Under the pieces are notes generated by a model that was given only the letters and a program-made list of their open reading frames with translations, made no database searches and had not been told where the DNA came from. From positions 94,308,622 through 94,372,621 of the forward strand of contig JASWHV010000005.1 in assembly GCA_030760725.1 (NCBI GenBank): a stretch of 64,000 nucleotides of DNA. The letters run 5' to 3'. A program made the translations under genes and the position numbers. Of this stretch, positions 58,502-64,000 are shown piece by piece. Each line of letters starts with the position of its first letter. Positions within the stretch are counted from its first letter, which is position 1. The DNA comes from Neostapfia colusana. Its lineage: Eukaryota; Streptophyta; Magnoliopsida; Poales; Poaceae.

Positions 58502-58635
58502 TGTAACACCCTCAATTTCATATTCATGCATTGCATATAGAGAAACATTATAAAAGAAGTAGAACAGGTGAAAGATAGCTGAAAAGAGCCAATTCCAATT
58601 CGCCGAGGAGTGCTGTCGACACTTCCCGCGGCCTG

Positions 58636-59110
58636 CTGGCCACGTGACGACATCAGAGCTCATCCCTGCGGAGGGAGTGAGGTCCGGCACTGCTGGCCAC
58701 GTGGCAGGCTCGGAGCTCACCCCTGCGGAAGGGATGAGGTTCGGCCCCGTGGGACACGTGTCACCCTCGGAGCTCGCCTCCGAGAAGAGAGGTCCGACGC
58801 TGTTGGACACGTGGTGACCTCGGAGCTCGTCTCTGAGGAGAAAGGAAGTCCGGTGCTACTGGACATGTGGCACTCTCGGAGCTCGCCTCTGAGGAAAGGG
58901 GAGGTTCGGCACTGACACGTGGCACTCTCGGAGCTCGCCTCTGAATAGAGGGGAGGTCTGGCACTGACACATGGCGCACGTGGAGCTCGCCTCTGAGGGG
59001 GAGGGAGGTCCCGGCCCCCAGACGCGTGGGGCACCCGGAGCCCGCCCCTGAGGAAAAGGGAGGCCCAGCCCCCGCTGGATGCGTGGAGCCTCCGGAGCTC
59101 ATCCCTGTGG
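58636..59110 (+). repeat. F3 U3 tandem array, nine units of 52-57 bp with G-box cores
   Basis: Units contain GGACACGTGGC, then CTCGGAGCTCGCCTCTGAGG, then GAGGTCCGGCACTG. The core hexamers start at 58641, 58698, 58755, 58808, 58864, 58916, 58968, 59023 and 59080. Five are exactly CACGTG; 58864 (CATGTG) and 58968 (CACATG) differ by a CpG transition, and the last two are CGCGTG and TGCGTG. CACGTG is the G-box, and ACGTGGC the ABRE core, bound by plant bZIP and bHLH factors. The array ends about 190 bp before the TATA box, as an enhancer would. Confidence 0.88.
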
Positions 59111-59296
59111 AAGGATGAGATCCTTAAGCGGTTTTTCTCCTGTGCACGAGTACCAGGTACTGAGGAAACCGACACGATTACTTCCACGTTGATACCGCAC
59201 CCAAATCAATTGAAGATAAGTTGTTAAGATCCAAAAACAAATTGAATAGGACTCTTATTTGAAATCCAATCGGAAGTAGGACTCTTCTTTTCCTTT

Positions 59297-59304
59297 TATA
59301 AATA
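59297..59304 (+). promoter_or_regulatory. F3 LTR TATA box
   Basis: TATAAATA in CCTTTTATAAATAGAACCC; the GC-rich leader begins about 30-40 bases downstream. Positionally equivalent to the F1 and F2 boxes. Confidence 0.78.
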
Positions 59305-61331
59305 GAACCCAAAACCCCCTGGCCGCAACCACGTACCTATCTTCCACCTCCCGAGTCGACGACTTGGTGGCCTTAGCTTCCAACTCGCCGAGTTGAACCC
59401 CCTGCCGGAGTTCAGTCGCCGGTGAGCCCCACCGGTGAGCCCGCCGACAAGCACCGTCGCGCCTCGCCGTCGCTGCTGCCATTGCTAGGAGGAAGGCCCT
59501 GCCACCAAAGAGAAGTGAGGTAGGTCTTTGTACCCATCTTACGACCTCGTCGCAGTTTCTTCGCATCTGTTTTCTTCGTTCCCTTCGAACAGAAGCGGTT
59601 TCGTGTGGACAGATCACGTGTTGATCGGTTTTTGACGGTGGAATTGATCTAGATCTTGAGTGAAGATCATCACCACGTCCACACTTGATCCTAACACCCT
59701 TGTTCACCATAAAACCCCATGCAAGCCCAGTAAAATATGCAAGAACACGTACAAACTGGTCCAATAAAACAGCATCATAGGATTTGCACCATTGCATATT
59801 GAGTAACGTTTGTGCATGATGTTTGATAGCTATAATCTTGTATGTGTGTGATCGTGAGTAGAAGGACAAGCTCAGGGAGCCATCTACGAAGAACTACAGC
59901 ACCGAGACTTCGAGACACGTGAGCAACAAGAGCCACAGGAGCAAGGCAAGTGCCCCTTGACCATATTGATCCCATGTTTTGAAACTGTTTTGTTTGCGAA
60001 AACGTGTATGCTTGAGTCAACTTGATGGGACACCCTTTTATAGGAGTTTACTAGTTTTGTTAACCACCCTTGTCGCCAGGGAAGTTGATGAGTCGGGTAT
60101 GGTCGTTTTTCCTTTTTGCTTCACTTAAGCTACGGGATACGGGAAGGCGAAGTCGAACCTGTCTAAGTACTGCACTCATATGAATAATGATGATGAAAAC
60201 TTTATAAGAATAATGAGCATAGAATCGGGGGAGATCTAGGCAAGCTTGGTTCGTGGATGTTGTAGAATGAGATGGTGGTTTACTTGCCGTAGATCTAAGG
60301 ACTGGTTCATGCCAGCACATGCCAGGAAAACAGTGCCACCACAAGGCCAAATATGGGTGCGGCTTAGCTGACTAATTAGGTAAGTTGCTAGATTGTTATG
60401 GAACGTGGAAGGCGCGGGGAATGGGAGTCGAGAGAGGACTGCCCTGGGAACTGCAGAGGGGGCCCGTAGGTGGGAGAATGGTGATTCGAGCCTGCTGGTG
60501 AAACCTTAGTGAGTCCATACATCTAGTAGCCCCTTTGTAAAGGCTATTTTGTGATCTCTTGGCAATACACCGATGGTTGTGTACTGGTATAATGGAGGTT
60601 TTTCAGTCGCCGACGGGTGACGAAATCACAAACTTGTGGGTAATGTGGTTCCACCTCTTAAGAGTGTAAAACTATCATGATAGCCGTGCTTACGGTCACA
60701 AGCGCCTGGCCAACTCACATGATTAGAGGGAAATTTGGGATGGAAACTTGGGATGGTTATTTGGTTATGGTTATGGTATGGTTATTGGGATTGGTTTCCG
60801 GACTGTTGAGTCATGACAATGAGTTTGGTTTTCGGTTATATGATTATGAGATGGATATGAACATGAGATGGTTATTATGAGCATGAGATAAAGTTGAGAA
60901 AGATTAATGGTTGGTTGAGACATGAAAAGTGGTGAATTATGAAGGAGGTATGTTGCTGTTTTACTTAAATATATGTTGGGATTAAATTCACTTAAAGATA
61001 GTTGCTGTTTTTATCATGTTTGTGAAATAAACTTTGCTTTCTGCAATGAGTCTTTTTATTCCCTACTTTGCTATAAGCTACATGTCATACTTTTCCCGCA
61101 CTTGCTGAGTACGGCATGTACTCACCCTTGCATTATCATACAAACATCAGCAACAGGAGAGGAGTACTTCGAAGATCAAGTGGAGTACTAGGCGTGCGAA
61201 CTACGGTCAACTTGCCTGTGGAGTTGGAGATGGAGCCGCTGCTGTTTAGTCGCTTCCGCTATCGTTTAGAGACTTCTGCTGCTAGAATAAGTTAGAGACT
61301 TCCACTGCAAGAATAAGTTAGAGATTGATGT

Positions 61332-61337
61332 AATAAA
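61332..61337 (+). terminator. F3 LTR poly(A) signal candidate
   Basis: AATAAA in GATGTAATAAAGTACTT, about 130 bp before the LTR end; the same hexamer is present on the minus strand in F1 (32544-32549) and F2 (47491-47496). Confidence 0.6.
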
Positions 61338-61467
61338 GTACTTAAACCCTATTATTCATGGTTATATTCTGAATTCAGTTTGTGGATTACATGTGTATGT
61401 GTGATGAACATCCTGGGCACACATATGCATCAGCTGGGTTCCGTGATTTACGGGACCGGGCGTCACA

Positions 61468-63050
61468 CGTGCATTAGGCAAGAAAGTAGAAACCCCATCG
61501 TGTGGTCGGTAACAAGATAGTATGTTCTTCTTGAAATAGCCTAGGAGGACATACGCAGCACTTGCCATCGGTGTGCCCTGCTGGGCAGTAGGTGGTATCT
61601 GTTGGGTTGATAAAATTCCCAACCGTAACTACCCGTTCGCGCTCTACTCGGGTTCCCCGTCGTGTTGTGTGAAAACACGATCACGTACCTTGAGACGTGG
61701 CTTAACTCAAGGACGGCCGCATGGCAATGATATGGGCGTATGTATTTACTTTCAAATATGGACCTGACTGAAATGAAAACAACCTTTGAGTGCATCACTA
61801 TGTATCACGTGTAGTACACGTATGTATCTTCTGCAGGTACTAACCACGTATGTATCCCATGTAGTACACGTGTGCGAGAGACCGTTTAGTGCCACAATTG
61901 AGACGTATATGCCAGTATAATGTGGTTAGGATTTTCCTTTTTGTGAGGAACGTAGTACCGACATATAATAGGCATTTGCATTAAAGATAATGGTAACAAG
62001 GAACTAAGATACCAAGTTTCAATACCCTGGTTGGGTAGAAAAATTCAACAGTTAATTAGTTTAGTTCAAAGAGATTGAAAAACAGAGAGCTCTGTTTTGG
62101 CAGCAAGGTTGCTGAACTTTAACAGAGCATAACTCACAGGTCACATAGCCAATGGGGGTGTGGGATATAGTTCTGGAAAGGAGTTTAAGTGCTCTACAAC
62201 TTTGTTGTAGACTTCCAGGGCATAATCACACCTTAAACTGGTTGAAATTCCAGATGATGCTAAACTGTCCAGAACCAGGACAGATTTAAAAACTCTCTGG
62301 ACTGTTCTGTTTTTCAAGCATAACTTCCTGTTGAAAAATCTAAAATCACCATATGATACATTTTTGGAAAGTTTAGGAGATGTGGTACATCTTTGTAATT
62401 CAAAGTTTCTGCAATTGCAGCACGGAATTCAGCGAAATTTAGAGTTAAAATCATGGAATTATCATAACTTTTTAACCAAAGCCGATCTGGGGGCAAACAA
62501 ATACTCGTTGGGAAGATACTGAAGTTAACTTTAACTTTGGTATTCAACTTGAGTCATGAAAATGCCTAGTATCAGCTCAAAATCTTGGATAAGTAGAAAC
62601 TGGTCATTCTGGGCAGAGGAATGAACAGTTGAACTCATTTGAGAGATTGTTGTACCTATTGGGGTTGCATTACTTCCAATGGGGTAGAACATACTCATGA
62701 GTTGTTATCTTCAACTAGTGAAAGATTTGATATATTTCCTACTCAAGTTTCTTTTGCTAGAGACCATGTTTGTGTCGTATTGAAGATAAAGGGTAGTATA
62801 CGTGATGACAAAGCGATATTAACGTCTCGTAGTGACCAAATCTAGTTGAGATAAACTTCCAAAGAGGAAGTCAGTCAATTTGGATCTCACTAATGTATAT
62901 TTGGTCTGGTAAGGGTGTAGCTTGTGCAAAGTTATTACATTATCCATGTACGAGATGCATCGCATGTTTACTGTCATTATGTTTTACGCCTATTTATTTT
63001 GATTGCATGGAGCATGCTGTGAGACCGATTTTATTGTCGTATGGTTGCAG
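61468..63050 (+). promoter_or_regulatory. E leader, remainder, with hairpin and gag-adjacent acceptor
   Basis: Starts with the right F3 TSD CGTGC. Contains TGCCCTGCTGGGCA (61574-61587, one change from the palindrome in B and C), a duplicated GTGTAGTACACG block (about 61808 and 61859), the 20-base palindrome AAAACAGAGAGCTCTGTTTT (62079-62098) and the acceptor-like TGGTTGCAG ending at 63050, directly before the gag ATG. Removing F3 and one TSD copy, the donor-to-acceptor distance would be about 1.75 kb. No long sense frame. Confidence 0.6.
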
Positions 63051-64000
63051 ATGGTTCATACTCGGGCCGCGCATGAGGTCGGGGGCTCTAGTCAGCAAGT
63101 GGGTGATGACTCCCGGCCACCTGCCTACGACAACACCCCGCAGCAACAACCACACCGCCGCCTCCTCTTACACTAGCGGATGTGATCTCGGCGCTGGTGG
63201 GCTCTCGTGAGGAGCAGACCAACCTGCCCGCATGATCATGCAAAATACGTCCCAGGCGGGGGGGGGGGGTGTCAAGAGAGGGGGCCTCGTGAGCCCCACG
63301 TCATGACGTACTCGGATTTCATGAGTACTCATCCTCCGGTGTTCACCGAAGCGGCAGAACCACTGGAGGCCGACACCTGGCTGCGGACGATTGAGTCCAA
63401 GTACGGGCTGCTCCAATGCACGGAGCGGCCGAAGACTCTCTTCGCGGCACAGCAGCTTCACGGTGCCGCTGGTGCGTGGTGGGTGAACTATGTCGCCTCA
63501 CTACCTGCTGGCCACGCCGTGGAATGGGCAGAATTCCGGGAGGCGTTCCGTGCCTATCATATCCCTCCCGGGATAATGAAGAGGAAGTTCCAAGAGTTCT
63601 TGGAACTGAAGCAAGGCGGGTGGAGTGCTCACGACTACTCCCGTGCATTCAACTATCTGGCGCAGTATGCGTCAGATTATGTCTCTACCGAGGAGAGGAA
63701 GCGAGAGCAGTTCTATCGGGGGTTAAATCCTGAGATGAAGACGCATCTTGTACAATGCAATCGCGGCACTTTCAACGACCTTGTCAACGCCGCATTTATG
63801 CAAGAGGATGCTCAGCGGGAACTGGCGGCTGAGCAGCGAAAGCAAAGCGCTCCACCAAGCAGCGGGGGTGGAGCTCCTCAAAAATACCACATGGTGTATC
63901 GAACACCATCCGGTCACCAGTGGCATCCACCGGTGTGACCTCAGCAGTTTGGGGGTCGTTCTTTTCAGCCACCCCCGTTCCGACCACCGATGCCACCACC
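63051..64000 (+). pseudogene. E Gag (capsid), frameshifted, truncated by the window edge
   Basis: ATG at 63051 (MVHTRAAHEVGGSSQQ). A one-base loss near 63153 and another near 63232 break the N-terminal part, and a G10 run (63258-63267) follows at the site of A's G20 run. The capsid then reads in frame: FMSTHPPVFTEAAEPLEADT, WLRTIESKYGLLQC, FREAFRAYHIPPGIMKRKFQ. A TGA at 63936-63938 stands where A has CGA, a C-to-T change. The knuckle and pol lie beyond the window. Very close to A Gag. Confidence 0.87.

Larger units (their letters stand above)
58502..61467 (+). mobile_element. F3: solo LTR of the F gypsy family (2966 bp)
   Basis: Runs TGTAACACCCTC to GGGCGTCACA with TSD CGTGC on both sides (58497-58501, 61468-61472); joining the flanks restores the leader CTGGCGTGCATTAGGCAAG seen in B and C. 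From about 59450 to the end it matches F1 and F2, but its U3 (58502-59290) is different: it holds a nine-unit tandem array. TATA box 59297-59304; donor-like GTGAG|GTAGGT near 59519; palindrome CTATCATGATAG 60672-60683; AATAAA 61332-61337. If the TATA box and poly(A) signal are used, R is about 2 kb. No gene is supported. Confidence 0.93.

Noticed and set aside
58641..59085. CRISPR-like array
   Set aside because: The units are contiguous tandem repeats without unique spacers, inside an LTR with a target duplication in a plant genome.
58717..59187. 156-codon minus-strand frame across the F3 tandem array
   Set aside because: It reflects GC-rich tandem repeats. The unit length varies between 52 and 57 bp, so the frame is not conserved from unit to unit, and F1 and F2 lack it.

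Overview
The window is entirely made of nested LTR retrotransposons; I see no host protein gene, tRNA, rRNA or CRISPR. It looks like intergenic or pericentromeric DNA of a plant, most likely a grass. The evidence is Tekay-type Ty3/gypsy chromoviruses with 3.7-4.2 kb LTRs, initiator-Met-tRNA primer sites and chromodomains ending the integrase, plus a Sirevirus-type Ty1/copia element whose LTR is studded with CGGACTAGTCCG palindromes. The species cannot be named from the sequence.

Layout, left to right. (1) 1-813: minus-strand gypsy pol remnant (Z). (2) 814-8450: Sirevirus copia element (S) with one LTR and a decayed gag-pol, truncated before its 3' LTR. (3) 8451-17153 and 31434-32501: gypsy element A, lacking its 5' end; its 3' LTR is split by (4) gypsy element B, 17154-31433, complete with two LTRs of about 4.1 kb and TSD TCTTG. 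(5) 32502-34141 and 45980-47362: minus-strand gypsy F1 (3' LTR plus pol tail), whose LTR is split by (6) gypsy element C, 34142-45979, TSD CTGGG, whose gag-pol is one frame interrupted by only two stops. (7) 47363-50220: a second minus-strand F copy (F2: 3' LTR plus a scrap of pol). (8) 50221-64000: gypsy element E, whose 5' LTR carries a solo LTR (D, 53592-57815, TSD TCCAC) and whose leader carries a solo F-type LTR (F3, 58502-61467, TSD CGTGC). E runs off the right edge inside gag.

Relative ages from nesting and hand-compared LTR stretches: the F copies, A and E are older hosts; B (about 10 differences in 220 bp between its LTRs) and C (about 5 in 300 bp) are younger. C is the most intact.

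Three patterns deserve attention. First, A, B, C and E all carry TGCAG at or 1 nt before the gag ATG; B, C and E also carry an AG|GTAAGCA donor about 190 bp after the primer site, and the stretch between holds conserved palindromic hairpins. This looks like a leader intron that would be removed for Gag translation and kept in genomic RNA. Second, the F3 LTR has a nine-unit, 52-57 bp tandem enhancer-like array with G-box cores upstream of its TATA box, which its relatives F1 and F2 lack. Third, the gypsy LTRs end in two consecutive hairpins next to the primer site. Otherwise the window is ordinary nested retrotransposon DNA with methylation-type decay.
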